From positions 1 through 64,000 of the forward strand of contig NZ_WUUS01000011.1 of the NCBI RefSeq assembly GCF_009831625.1: 64,000 nt of DNA, given 5' to 3'. The notes beneath the pieces are model-generated. The model worked only from the letters and a program-made list of their open reading frames with translations, made no database searches and had not been told where the DNA came from. The position numbers were made by a program, and so were the translations under genes. Shown piece by piece: positions 25,502 through 36,523 of this stretch. This DNA is from Halobaculum saliterrae. GTDB taxonomy: Archaea; Halobacteriota; Halobacteria; Halobacteriales; Haloferacaceae. How positions within the stretch are numbered: the first letter of the stretch is position 1; every line of letters begins with the position of its first letter.

Positions 25502-27091
25502 ATGATCGCCACTATATCTGAGAAATACACGCTCCGGATCGCGGCCGCGCTGTCGGGCGCAACTGTCGCGACGCTGCTGTTCGGGGCCGTGTTCGCGCTG
25601 CACGTCGCCCGAACTCCCGGGGCCGGACTCTCCGCGCTCGTCGGGGTCCTCCTGGTCATGACGCTCCACGTCGGGCTCGTGACCATCGTCGTCGGCGGCA
25701 ACGTCGGCGTCGAGCTGAAGGAACTGATCGCGGCCGCCACACGGATCGAGGACGGCGACTACGACGCGACCATCCGCACGGACCGGCGCGACGAGATCGG
25801 CCGGCTGGCCGACGCCTTCGAGCGGATGCGGACCTCGCTCGAGGGAGCGTTCGCCGACTCCGAGCAGTCGCGGCGGGAGGCAGAGCGGGCCCGCGAGCGG
25901 GCCGAGGAACTGAACGACGAACTGCTCGTACACGCGGACGAGGTCGCCGACGCGATGGAGTCCGTCTCCGAGGGCGTGTTCGTCGACGACGCGCCGACCG
26001 ACACCGACGTCGAGGCCATCGACGCCATCGGCGCCGCCTACGAGGAGATGACGCGCGACCTCTCGGCGACGGTCGTCGACATCCGCGAGTTCGCCACCGA
26101 GGTCGAGTCCGTGACCTCGTCGGTGCTCGAGAACGCACGCCGCGTCGAGGACGAACAGACGGCCTTCGCCGAGGACGTCCGGGACCACGCCGAGGACATC
26201 CTCGAGCAGGCCGACGACCTGGAGGACGTCTCCGACGAGGCGGCCCAACTGTCGGCGGCCATCGAGGAGATCGCGTCCACGTCCGACACCGTCGCCCGAC
26301 AGACGACCGACGCGGCCGATCTGAGCGACGCCGGGAGCGAGCAGGCGAGCGCGACCGTCGACGCCATGGAGCGGATCGACGAGGCCGTCGACGAGCTCTC
26401 GTCGCTCGTCGAGTCGCTCGACAGTCGGATGGACGACGTCCAGGACTCGACGGGCATCATCGAGGACATCTCCGAGCAGACGAACATCCTCGCGCTCAAC
26501 GCCAACATCGAGGCCGCCCGGACGGGTGTCGACGGCGACGGCTTCGCCGTCGTCGCGAACGAGGTGAAGTCGCTCGCCGAGGAGACCCGCGAGCAGTCCG
26601 CCGAGATCGGCGCGACGATCGACGCGACCCAGGCGGACGTCGACCGCGTCACCGAGGAGATGGAGCGGGCGCGCGCCCGGATCGACGAGGGCGTGTCCAC
26701 CGCCGCCGAGGGCGGGGAGACGTTCGCCCGCCTCAGCGACACCGTGAGCGAGGTCGACGGCGCGGTCGACGAGGTCGCTCGCGCGACCGAGGACTCGGCC
26801 GCCCGGACCGAGGAGGTGACAGCGACGGTCGACACCGTCGCCGAGCGCGCGCGGACCCTCGCCGAGGAGGGCCACCGCATCGCCGACGACGCCGAGGACA
26901 GCGCCGAAACGCTCGGCCGGATGCGCGAGCGCGTCGAGACGCTGGCCGAGAAGACGAGCGATCTCCACCGCGAGCTCGACGAGTTCGTCGTCAGGGGCGG
27001 CGACGACGCCGGAGGCGACCGTCCCGCCGAGACGTCGACGCCCGGCGCGACGGGGCCGACCGCCGCCGCGACCGACGGGGGGACGCGATGA
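25502..27091 (+). CDS. HtrII-like methyl-accepting taxis transducer
   Basis: A 529-residue membrane transducer. Two hydrophobic helices (about 13-36 and 42-66) are joined by a very short external loop, so there is no extracellular ligand domain. A HAMP region follows (about 68-120; [31 protein letters not shown]), then an AREDAE-like coiled coil and the signalling hairpin around 318-350 with [15 protein letters not shown]. Helix 2 (THVG-type stretch [13 protein letters not shown]) lines up with N. pharaonis HtrII (INLGLVAATLGGD), with His56 at the Asn74 position that contacts the rhodopsin. Glu-rich pairs in the cytoplasmic helices are possible methylation sites. The end overlaps the opsin-like gene by ATGA, the gene order of htrII-sopII. 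Confidence 0.93.
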   Translation: MIATISEKYTLRIAAALSGATVATLLFGAVFALHVARTPGAGLSALVGVLLVMTLHVGLVTIVVGGNVGVELKELIAAATRIEDGDYDATIRTDRRDEIGRLADAFERMRTSLEGAFADSEQSRREAERARERAEELNDELLVHADEVADAMESVSEGVFVDDAPTDTDVEAIDAIGAAYEEMTRDLSATVVDIREFATEVESVTSSVLENARRVEDEQTAFAEDVRDHAEDILEQADDLEDVSDEAAQLSAAIEEIASTSDTVARQTTDAADLSDAGSEQASATVDAMERIDEAVDELSSLVESLDSRMDDVQDSTGIIEDISEQTNILALNANIEAARTGVDGDGFAVVANEVKSLAEETREQSAEIGATIDATQADVDRVTEEMERARARIDEGVSTAAEGGETFARLSDTVSEVDGAVDEVARATEDSAARTEEVTATVDTVAERARTLAEEGHRIADDAEDSAETLGRMRERVETLAEKTSDLHRELDEFVVRGGDDAGGDRPAETSTPGATGPTAAATDGGTR

Positions 27092-27822
27092 TCCCCGCGT
27101 CGACGCTGTATCTCGGTGCGGCCGGCGTTGCCGCGGTCGTGTTCCTCGGGCTCGTCGGGTGGCTCACCCGGATCGACCCGGAGAGCCGTCGCGTCTGCGG
27201 GGTCGTCGCGGGGATCGTCGGGTTCTCGTCGGTCGCGTACCTCATGCTCGGGCTCGGGATCGGAACGGTGAGCGTCGCAGGCGGGACCGTCGCCGCGCCG
27301 TACCTCATCGAGAACGTCGTCGCCTACACCGGGTTCTACGTCATCGCCGGGGGACTGGCCGGGGCCTCGCGCCGACTGATCGGCGCGGCCGCCGGCGTCT
27401 CCGTCGTCCAGCGGATCGCCTTCGAGCTGCCCAACGCCGGCTACCTCGACGGCGCCGGCGCGCTCGCGGCCGCCGGCGTCGTCGTCGGCGGGTGGTTCGT
27501 GATCCTCTGGCTGTTCGTGGGCCCGATCTGGGACGCCGCGGAGTCGGTCGCCCCGCGACGCCGGCTCCTGCACTGGAAGTGCCGGAACCTCCTCCTGTTC
27601 CTCATCGGGATGTTGATCGTGTACGCCATGTGCTCGCTCGCGGGGCTGCTCGACCCGTTCGTCAACACCCTGATCAACGTCTACATCAACCTCCTGATCC
27701 GCGTCGGCATCGCTGGGTTCCTCTTCGTGAACGCCGCCGACATCGCGGTCGACGACGCCGAGGGCGGGGCCGCCGAGGTCGACCCGTCACGGCCGGCTGC
27801 GTCCGGGGCGTCGAGCGCCTGA
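27088..27822 (+). CDS. Sensory-rhodopsin-II homologue lacking the retinal lysine
   Basis: A 244-residue protein with seven hydrophobic helices. It lines up with N. pharaonis SRII without gaps for the first ~95 residues: both have RR at 34-35, VAY at 49-51, VxVA at 61-64, TV at 67-68 and AP at 70-71. KCRNL matches RLRNL before helix F, and VGP before it is also shared. In helix [12 protein letters not shown] matches IVYLDLVTKVG, so the Schiff-base Lys205 is Arg205 and Asp201 is Asn201. Arg72, Asp75 and Trp76 become Tyr72, Glu75 and Asn76; helix-F pocket residues W171, Y174, P175 and W178 become I173, L176, I177 and A180. Tyr199, which contacts HtrII, is kept. Retinal binding is therefore not expected. 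The alignment is by eye, against a recalled sequence. The frame is intact. Confidence 0.88.
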   Translation: MIPASTLYLGAAGVAAVVFLGLVGWLTRIDPESRRVCGVVAGIVGFSSVAYLMLGLGIGTVSVAGGTVAAPYLIENVVAYTGFYVIAGGLAGASRRLIGAAAGVSVVQRIAFELPNAGYLDGAGALAAAGVVVGGWFVILWLFVGPIWDAAESVAPRRRLLHWKCRNLLLFLIGMLIVYAMCSLAGLLDPFVNTLINVYINLLIRVGIAGFLFVNAADIAVDDAEGGAAEVDPSRPAASGASSA

Positions 27823-27975
27823 GTCGCCGGCGCGGCACAGCCGAGTCACCGCCCTGACGCGCCCGCGTCGCCGGCGCGGCACGCCGTCCCCCTCGCGACA
27901 CTCCCCCCGTGTGCTCGCCCGGCACTACCCGCCACGAACACCCCACTTTTATCCGGCGAGACCGACGGTCGCGGC

Positions 27976-29238
27976 ATGAGCCTCGCCCTCGACGCGCCGG
28001 TCCAGTCGGCGCCGCCGGAAGCCGACGACGGCGTCTGGCTGGAGTGTATCGCCTGCGGCGGACAGTTCGCCCCGTTCGAGGAGGTCCGCTTCACCTGCGA
28101 CGACTGCGACGGCCTCCTCGAGGTGCGCTACGCCGACCAGCCGACGTGGGACGACTTCTCCGGCGAGGGCGTCTGGCGGTACGCCGCCGCCCTCCCCTTC
28201 GAGGAGGGCGTGTCGCTGCCCGAGGGCCACACCCCGCTGCACGAGGTGCCCCGCCTGCGCGAGGACCTCGGCGTGAACCGCCTCCGCGTGAAACACGAGG
28301 GCATGAACCCCACGGGGTCGTTCAAGGACCGCGGGATGACCGTCGGCGTCCGCGTTGCCGAGGAGTTGGGCGTCGGTCGACTGGCGTGCGCCTCGACGGG
28401 CAACACCTCCGCGGCGCTGGCGGCCTACGGCGCCCGTGCGGGCCTGGAGACGCTCGTGCTGCTCCCGGCGGGGAAGGTCGCCGCCGGCAAGGTCGCGCAG
28501 GCGGCGCTCCACGACGCGCGCATCCTCGAGGTCGACGGCAACTTCGACGCCTGCCTCGACATCGTGCAGGACCTCGCGAACCGGGGCGAGGTGTACCTCC
28601 TCAACTCGCTGAACCCGTTCCGGCTGGAGGGCCAGAAGACGATCGGCTTCGAGATCCTCGAGGAGTTCCGCGACGACTACGGCCGCTTCCCCGATCGGAT
28701 CGTCCTCCCCGTCGGCAACGCGGGCAACACCGCGGCGCTGTTCAAGGCGTTCCGCGAGCTCGTCGCCGCCGGCGCGATGGACGCCGACGAGGTGCCGAAG
28801 CTGACGGGCGTACAGGCGGCCGGCGCCGCGCCGATGGTCGAGGCGATCGAGGACGGCGCCGACGAGATCCGGCGCTGGGAGGAGGTGGAGACGATCGCGA
28901 CCGCCATCCGCATCGGCAACCCGGTGAACGCCCCGAAGGCGCTGCCGGGGATCCGCGGGACCGGCGGCACCGCCGTCGCCGTCGAGGACGAGGCGATCAC
29001 GGAGGCCCAGCGCGACCTCGCCCGCGAGGGCGTCGGCGTCGAGCCCGCCTCCGCGGCGTCGGTCGCCGGCCTCCGGAAGCTCCGCGAGGAGGGCCGCGTG
29101 GACGCCGACGAGGACGTGGTCTGTCTCACGACCGGCCACCTGCTGAAGGACCCCGACGCCGCCTACGAGGCCGGCGGCGACCCCGAGCCCGTGGCGAACT
29201 CCACGGACGCGGTGCTGAAGCACATCGGCGCGAAGTGA
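27976..29238 (+). CDS. thrC: Threonine synthase
   Basis: PLP enzyme converting O-phosphohomoserine to threonine. It is 420 residues. A four-cysteine ribbon (Cys24, Cys27, Cys41, Cys44) precedes the catalytic domain, as in archaeal-type threonine synthases. The PLP lysine is Lys117 in NPTGSFKDRG; ASTGNTSAALAAYGARAG and the phosphate loop VLPVGNAGNTAALF follow. ACTTTTATCC at 27945-27954 is about 26 bases from the ATG, so the message is probably leaderless. It follows the opsin-like gene by 150 bases and is not evidently part of that unit. Confidence 0.95.
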   Translation: MSLALDAPVQSAPPEADDGVWLECIACGGQFAPFEEVRFTCDDCDGLLEVRYADQPTWDDFSGEGVWRYAAALPFEEGVSLPEGHTPLHEVPRLREDLGVNRLRVKHEGMNPTGSFKDRGMTVGVRVAEELGVGRLACASTGNTSAALAAYGARAGLETLVLLPAGKVAAGKVAQAALHDARILEVDGNFDACLDIVQDLANRGEVYLLNSLNPFRLEGQKTIGFEILEEFRDDYGRFPDRIVLPVGNAGNTAALFKAFRELVAAGAMDADEVPKLTGVQAAGAAPMVEAIEDGADEIRRWEEVETIATAIRIGNPVNAPKALPGIRGTGGTAVAVEDEAITEAQRDLAREGVGVEPASAASVAGLRKLREEGRVDADEDVVCLTTGHLLKDPDAAYEAGGDPEPVANSTDAVLKHIGAK

Positions 29239-29379
29239 GCGCGGCCGCGGACGGCGACGAGTACGGGACGGACCGGGAACCGTGGAGGTGGGAGCCGGCG
29301 GGGACCGTCGCCGGCGTACGGCGCCCGTCGCCTGTCCGTCCGACGAGGCTTTTTGCGGCTCCGTGCGCTAACATGTGAC

Positions 29380-29646
29380 ATGGGGGATGAGCGTGCGGAC
29401 CGCGGCGGCGACGACGGCGAGGACGGGCGCGAGGACGACCGCCCGCGTTCGATGGTCGTGACGGAGCTGCGACGGGAGAACCGACGGCTCCGGGAGCGGT
29501 TGGACGAACAGACGCGCGAGCACGAGCGGATCGTCGACCGCTACGAGGCGCTGCTCGACGAGGCGCGTTCGGGCGACGGGTCCGACCGGAACGACGGGGA
29601 CCGGTCGACGATCGGCCGGCTGTTCGACAGGCTACGGAGAACGTAG
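29380..29646 (+). CDS. Small charged coiled-coil protein
   Basis: An 88-residue protein. The first 25 residues are Gly/Asp/Arg-rich (MGDERADRGGDDGEDGRED); residues 26-65 form a highly charged heptad-like helix (VVTELRRENRRLRERLDEQ and onward), and the end (STIGRLFDRLRRT) could be amphipathic. No enzyme motif. The ATG lies inside ACATGTGACATG, a small palindrome-like sequence, and GGCTTTTTGCGG about 30 bases upstream could be a TATA element. It is convergent with serA, 51 bases away. Function unknown. Confidence 0.6.
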   Translation: MGDERADRGGDDGEDGREDDRPRSMVVTELRRENRRLRERLDEQTREHERIVDRYEALLDEARSGDGSDRNDGDRSTIGRLFDRLRRT

Positions 29647-29697
29647 ATCGAGGGGGGCGACCCGGTCGGCGTCGGCGGCGACAGCGCGGGGGGCGCC

Positions 29698-31296
29698 TCA
29701 GCGACCGTTGTCCGCGTCGTCGAGGACGATGCGGTCGACGGAGATGATCCGGTCGTCGTCGAGCAGGCGCTCGACGGCGTCGTCGGGGAGGCGCTCGTCG
29801 AGGTTGTACACGGTGAGCGCCTCGCCGCCGATCGTCTCGCGGGCGTTGAACATCCCGGCGATGTTGACGCCGGCCTCGCCAAGCACGGTGCCGATGAGGC
29901 CGATGACGCCCGGCTCGTCGCGGTTGCGCGCGACGAGCATGTGGCCGTACGGGCGCGCGTCGACGCGGTAGCCGTCGATTCGGACGATGCGGGGGTCGTC
30001 GCCCGCGAAGAGGGTGCCGCAGACGGACAGCTCCGCGTCGCCGTCCTTCACGGTCACCGTGACGAGGCTCTGGAAGTCCTCGGCCTGTCGGGTCTTGCTC
30101 TCGGTCACCTCGATGCCGCGGTCCTCCGCGAGCTGCGGGGCGTTGACCGCGTTCACCTCGTACTCCAGCGGCGAGAACACGCCCTTCAGCGCGCTGGCGG
30201 TGACGAGGTCCACCTTCTCGTCGGCGATGTCGCCCTCGTAGTGGACCTCGACCCCGGAGATCCGCTCGCCCAGCAGTTGGGCGGCGATCCTGCCGGCGGT
30301 GTCGGCCACGTCGAGGTACGGCTCGATCCGCGGGAACGCCGACTCGTCGACCGAGGGGGCGTTGAGCGCGTTGACGACCGGTTCACCGGCGAACGCCGCC
30401 AGCACCTGCTTGGCGGTGTCGACGGCGACGTTCTCCTGGGCGGCCTCCGTGCTCGCGCCGAGGTGGGGCGTGACGATCACGTCGTCGACGTCGAGCAGCG
30501 GCGAGTCCTCGGGCAGCGGCTCCTCGGCGAACACGTCCAGCGCCGCGCCGGGCACGGGGCCGTTCTCGATGGCCTCGGCGAGGGCGGGCTCGTCGACGAT
30601 GCCGCCGCGCGCGCAGTTGATCAGGTAGGCGTCGCCCATCGCCTCCAGCTCCTCGGCGCCGATCATGCCCTCCGTCTCGGGGAGCAGCGGCGTGTGGATG
30701 GTGACGAAGTCGGAGCGGGCGAGGCAGTCGGTCAGCTCGTCGACGAGTTCGGCGCCGAACTGGGCGGCGCGCTCCTCGTTGATGTACGGGTCGTAGACGA
30801 CCAGATCCATGCCGAGCGAGTCGAGGCGCTTGGCGACCTCCTGGCCGACGCGGCCCAGCCCGACGACGCCGAGCGTCTTGTTGTTCACCTCGCGCCCGAG
30901 GTAATCGCCCTTGGCCCACTCGCCGTCCTTGAGGCGGCCGTGCGCCTGCGGGATCGAGCGGGCGGCCGCGAACGTCATCGCGACGGTGTGCTCGGCGGCC
31001 GCGCGGACGTTCCCCTCCGGGGCGTTGGCGACGACGACGCCGTGGTCGGTCGCCGCCTCGATGTCGATGTTGTCGACGCCGATGCCGGCGCGCCCGACGA
31101 TGACGAGCTCGGGTGCCGCCTCGAACACCTCGGCGGTCACCTCGGTGCCCGAACGGACGATCAGGGCGTTCGCGTCGGCGACGGCGTCGAGGAGGTCCGC
31201 TCCCTCCAGTTCGTAGCCCGTGACGACCTCGTGGCCGGCGTCTCGGAGCGTCTCGATCCCCGCGTCCGCGACGGGGTCCGTGACGAGTACCTTCAT
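29698..31296 (-). CDS. serA: D-3-phosphoglycerate dehydrogenase
   Basis: First step of serine synthesis, oxidising 3-phosphoglycerate with NAD+. It is 532 residues, the long form. Residues 1-310 form the dehydrogenase (start MKVLVTDPVADAGIETLRDA; VGRAGIGVDNIDI; nucleotide fold LGVVGLGRVGQEVAKRL; catalytic region INCARGGIVDEPAL and TPHLGASTEAAQ). An intervening substrate-binding domain follows, and an ACT domain at the C-terminus (GVIGLIGTVLGEAGVNIAGM) suggests serine feedback. The ATG at 31296 is chosen over an upstream start because the fold begins there and CCTTTACC lies about 28 bases ahead. It diverges from serB. Confidence 0.96.
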   Translation of the reverse strand: MKVLVTDPVADAGIETLRDAGHEVVTGYELEGADLLDAVADANALIVRSGTEVTAEVFEAAPELVIVGRAGIGVDNIDIEAATDHGVVVANAPEGNVRAAAEHTVAMTFAAARSIPQAHGRLKDGEWAKGDYLGREVNNKTLGVVGLGRVGQEVAKRLDSLGMDLVVYDPYINEERAAQFGAELVDELTDCLARSDFVTIHTPLLPETEGMIGAEELEAMGDAYLINCARGGIVDEPALAEAIENGPVPGAALDVFAEEPLPEDSPLLDVDDVIVTPHLGASTEAAQENVAVDTAKQVLAAFAGEPVVNALNAPSVDESAFPRIEPYLDVADTAGRIAAQLLGERISGVEVHYEGDIADEKVDLVTASALKGVFSPLEYEVNAVNAPQLAEDRGIEVTESKTRQAEDFQSLVTVTVKDGDAELSVCGTLFAGDDPRIVRIDGYRVDARPYGHMLVARNRDEPGVIGLIGTVLGEAGVNIAGMFNARETIGGEALTVYNLDERLPDDAVERLLDDDRIISVDRIVLDDADNGR

Positions 31297-31649
31297 GCGC
31301 GACCGGAGTTCCGGCGCGAGGTAAAGGCTTTCCACCTCGGCGGAACTCGCCCGGCGGAACTGTCCACGTCTCTGGATCGTTCACCCCCATGTTTCGGGTG
31401 GAGAATGCACGCGAGTGTACCGTCGACGCGGGTCGAGGGACGACCGGGCGGATCGCCCCGACACGGGGACGGCGCGCTCGCCGGCGCCGACGAACCCGCC
31501 TCGACCGGGAGTCAGTCGCGCCCGACGGAGCCGTCGCATCCGGGGGGAGTCGTTCCGCCCGGGGAAGCCGAACCGACCGGGTCGCCGCCGGGGTCCGGGC
31601 GACCCGTCGAACCCGGGGAGTTGAAGCCCCGGCCGCCGAACCGTGGCCC
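31297..31649. other. Divergent serA-serB intergenic region
   Basis: About 350 bases. The left end holds the serA TATA candidate (GTAAAGG on the plus strand near 31321). The frame of serB is open upstream to 31389, but it encodes Arg/Gly/Thr-rich low-complexity sequence with no HAD features, so it is read as non-coding. No palindrome of note was seen. Confidence 0.45.
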
Positions 31650-32306
31650 ATGACGCGACTCGTGGCGTTCGACTTCGACGGGACGCTCTCGGACTCGGAG
31701 ATGACCGTACTGCTGGGCGAGCGATGCGGCGTCGCCGAGGAGATGGCCGACATCACCGAACGCGCGATGAACGACGAACTCAGCTACGCGGAGAGCCTCC
31801 GCAAGCGTGCGGCGCTGCTGGAACATCTGGAGGAGGAGGACGCGGAGGCGGCCTACGGCGAGGTCGAACTGCGCGAGGGCGCCGCCGACGTGATCGAGCG
31901 CCTGCGCGAGCGCGGCCACTACGTCGCCGTCTTCACCGGCGGCTTCGAGCGCGGCGTCGCCGCCGCGCTGGAGCGGGCGGGCGCGGAGGTCGACGAGATC
32001 GTCGCCAACCGCCTGCCGATCGAGGGCGGCAGACTGACCGGCGAGGTGGAGGGACCGCTCATCGAGGGGACGAAGGACGAGCAACTGGAGCGCGTCGCCG
32101 ACGAGCAGGGCGTGCCGATGAGCCGGACCGTCGCCGTCGGCGACGGCGCAAACGACCTCCCGATGCTGGAGGTCGCGGGGCTGGCGGTCGGCTACGAGCC
32201 CAAGCCCGCGGTCGAGCCGTCCTGCCACGTGGTGGTCGAGTCGATGTTCGAACTGGCGGAGCTGTTCGAGGACGAGGGGGTCCTCGTCGGCCACGGCGGG
32301 GCGTAA
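31650..32306 (+). CDS. serB: Phosphoserine phosphatase
   Basis: HAD-superfamily phosphatase, last step of serine synthesis. It is 218 residues. Motif I is LVAFDFDGTLSDSEMT with the nucleophile Asp and general acid; motif II is VAVFTGGFERGVAAAL; the Lys is in IEGTKDEQLER; motif III is VAVGDGANDLPML. These match SerB closely. The ATG at 31650 puts motif I at residues 6-12, as normal. It diverges from serA, so the first and last serine enzymes share one intergenic region. HAD substrate calls can drift, but the neighbour supports this one. Confidence 0.92.
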   Translation: MTRLVAFDFDGTLSDSEMTVLLGERCGVAEEMADITERAMNDELSYAESLRKRAALLEHLEEEDAEAAYGEVELREGAADVIERLRERGHYVAVFTGGFERGVAAALERAGAEVDEIVANRLPIEGGRLTGEVEGPLIEGTKDEQLERVADEQGVPMSRTVAVGDGANDLPMLEVAGLAVGYEPKPAVEPSCHVVVESMFELAELFEDEGVLVGHGGA

Positions 32307-32343
32307 GCCTCGGAAGGGAGCCGCTCGCCCTCCGATGGATTGA

Positions 32344-34518
<2,175 letters not shown>

Positions 34519-34611
34519 TCACCCGCGGCGGGGCTTTGGCGGACGACGCCGGTTCGAAGTCGGCCGAGACGAAGCGTTCGACGCCGACTGCGGGAACGAA
34601 GTGGACCTCCC

Positions 34612-35460
34612 CTACAGATCGGCGCCCTCGAACCGCCACAGCCCCAGCAGCGGCGGCACCAGCAGCCACGCGCCGAGCATGGCGAACGCCGCGATCTCCA
34701 TCTGCATCGCGTACTGCCCGGCGGCCTCGCTACCGGCCTGCCCCGCGGCGAACAGGGTGCCGCTCACGAACTCGCCGGAGACGATCTTGAACGACCCGGT
34801 GGGGTTGATCAGCCGGAGCAGCCGCAGCAGTTCCGAGCCGGCGATCGGGAGCCAGTCGGGACCGCCCGTTCCCAGGTACAGCCGCAGCGGGAACTGGATG
34901 GCACCCCACAGCGGGACGAACAGGAAGTACAGTCCGACGGCGCCGCCGATGGCGAGCCGGTTCGACGCCACCGCCGACGAGAAGCCGACCGCGATGGCGA
35001 CGAACGCCGCCGACAGCAGCAGCGTCAGTAGGATGTAGCCGATGAACGTCCCCGGACGCAGCGACAGCGGCCCGATCGCGGCCACCAGTCCCGGCAGGAG
35101 GAAGCCGACCGAGACGGGCACCGCGATGGCGCCCGCGCGGCCGACGACCTTGCCGAACACCACGTCCGCCCGGGAGTGCGGCAGCGCGAGCAGCAGCTTC
35201 AGCGACCCCGACTCGCGCTCGCCCACGACCGCGTTGTACGAGACGACCAGCGCGATGAGCGGGATGAGCGTCGTGACGAGCGCGTCCCGGATGAACACCG
35301 ACCCGAGCAGCGCGCTCGTCGAGAGCGTCTGCCCCTCGCCGGGGCGGACGAGGTAGACGACCACCGAGACGAGCAGGACGAAGAACGCCGTCAGCCCCAG
35401 CAGCCACCGCGAGCGAACCGCGTCCTGGAAGTCCTTGCGTGCGACCGCCTCCAGACTCAT
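34612..35460 (-). CDS. ABC-2 type transporter permease
   Basis: A 282-residue membrane protein with about six hydrophobic segments. It starts MSLEAVARKDFQDAVRSRW, the typical amphipathic start of ABC-2 permeases, and has the long first external loop and the GERESGSLKLLLALPHSR stretch that faces the ATPase. It overlaps the upstream ATPase gene by ATGA. Such pairs export small molecules or lipids, or act in antibiotic and toxin efflux; nothing fixes the substrate. The gene is convergent with ligA. Confidence 0.88.
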   Translation of the reverse strand: MSLEAVARKDFQDAVRSRWLLGLTAFFVLLVSVVVYLVRPGEGQTLSTSALLGSVFIRDALVTTLIPLIALVVSYNAVVGERESGSLKLLLALPHSRADVVFGKVVGRAGAIAVPVSVGFLLPGLVAAIGPLSLRPGTFIGYILLTLLLSAAFVAIAVGFSSAVASNRLAIGGAVGLYFLFVPLWGAIQFPLRLYLGTGGPDWLPIAGSELLRLLRLINPTGSFKIVSGEFVSGTLFAAGQAGSEAAGQYAMQMEIAAFAMLGAWLLVPPLLGLWRFEGADL

Positions 35461-36410
35461 TCGGCCACCTCCGTGCCCGTGACGTCACCGCTTTCGGCGT
35501 CCGCGCCGTCTCCCCCCGCGTAGGTGAGGAACAGGTCCTCGAGGCTCGCTTCCTCCGTCGAGAAGTCCTTCACCGTGACGCCGGCGTCCTCCAGCGCGCC
35601 GATCACCTTCGTCTTCGCGTCGCTCTCACAGGAGACGGTGACCGTTCCGCCGTCGGTCGCCGCCGAGGAGACCCCGTCGAGCGCGCGGACGCCCTCCAGG
35701 TCCGCCTCGCTGGCGGCGTCGACGGTGACGACGAGCTGCTCCTCGCCGCCGACGGCCTCGCGCAGGCCCTCGATGGAGTCCTCGGCGACGAGTTCGCCCT
35801 CGCGCATGATGCCGACGCGGTCGCAGACGGACTCGACCTGCCCGAGCACGTGGCTGGAGAAGAACACCGTCGTCCCCCGCTCCGCCTCGTCGCGGACGAT
35901 CTCGCGCATCTCCTTGGCGCCGGCGGGGTCCAGCCCCGAGGAGGGCTCGTCGAGGATGAGGATCTCGGGTTCGCCGACGAGCGCCATCCCGAGGACGAGC
36001 CGCTGACGCATCCCCTTCGAGTAGCCGCCGGCGCGGCGGTCGGCGGCGTCGGCGATCCCGACGCGCTCCAGCACGGCGTCGGCGTCGCCGTCGAGCTCCT
36101 TCGAACGCATGGCGAACTCGACGTGCTGGCGGCCGGTGAGCCGCTCGTACACGTCGTATCCCTCGGGGAGGACGCCCGTGCGGCGGCGCACCGCAACCGA
36201 CTCCGCCTGTGCGTCCCGCGAGAGCACCCGAACGGTGCCGCTCGTGGGGCGCACGAAGTCGAGCAGCATGTTGATCGTCGTCGACTTGCCCGCCCCGTTG
36301 GGGCCGAGGAAGCCGAACACTTCGCCCTCCTCGACCGTGAGGTCGAGGTCGCGGACGGCCGTTACGTCGCCGTACCGCTTCGTGACGCCCTCCAACTCGA
36401 TGGCGGCCAT
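35457..36410 (-). CDS. ABC transporter ATP-binding protein
   Basis: A 317-residue ATPase partner of the ABC-2 permease. Walker A is GPNGAGKSTT, the signature is YSKGMRQRLVLGMAL, Walker B is LILDEPSSGLDP, followed by the His switch in VFFSSHVLGQVE. About 80 extra residues at the C-terminus carry a regulatory domain common in ABC-2 exporters. ATG at 36410 is chosen since MAAIELEGVTKRYGDVTA is the normal start; the longer frame upstream is Arg-rich. CTAAAG about 30 bases before it suggests a leaderless message. It shares a 113-base divergent region with the first metY gene. Confidence 0.92.
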   Translation of the reverse strand: MAAIELEGVTKRYGDVTAVRDLDLTVEEGEVFGFLGPNGAGKSTTINMLLDFVRPTSGTVRVLSRDAQAESVAVRRRTGVLPEGYDVYERLTGRQHVEFAMRSKELDGDADAVLERVGIADAADRRAGGYSKGMRQRLVLGMALVGEPEILILDEPSSGLDPAGAKEMREIVRDEAERGTTVFFSSHVLGQVESVCDRVGIMREGELVAEDSIEGLREAVGGEEQLVVTVDAASEADLEGVRALDGVSSAATDGGTVTVSCESDAKTKVIGALEDAGVTVKDFSTEEASLEDLFLTYAGGDGADAESGDVTGTEVAE

Positions 36411-36523
36411 ATACCGCCCGCTTCCGGCGGTCTCCGCTTTAGACTTTGGGAGTCCGTCCGTCACCCGGCAGACGTTGCCGTAACTGTCGTGCATATCCGT
36501 TTGAGTGAATATTCCCGTAGTAC

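Noticed and set aside
27088-27822. Pseudogene of a functional sensory rhodopsin
   Set aside because: Full length, no frameshift or stop, seven helices preserved and ATGA coupling kept; the substitutions are concentrated in the retinal site rather than spread at random.
31389-31649. N-terminal extension of SerB by 87 residues
   Set aside because: The added sequence is Arg/Gly/Thr-rich with no known domain, and the HAD fold begins normally at the ATG at 31650.
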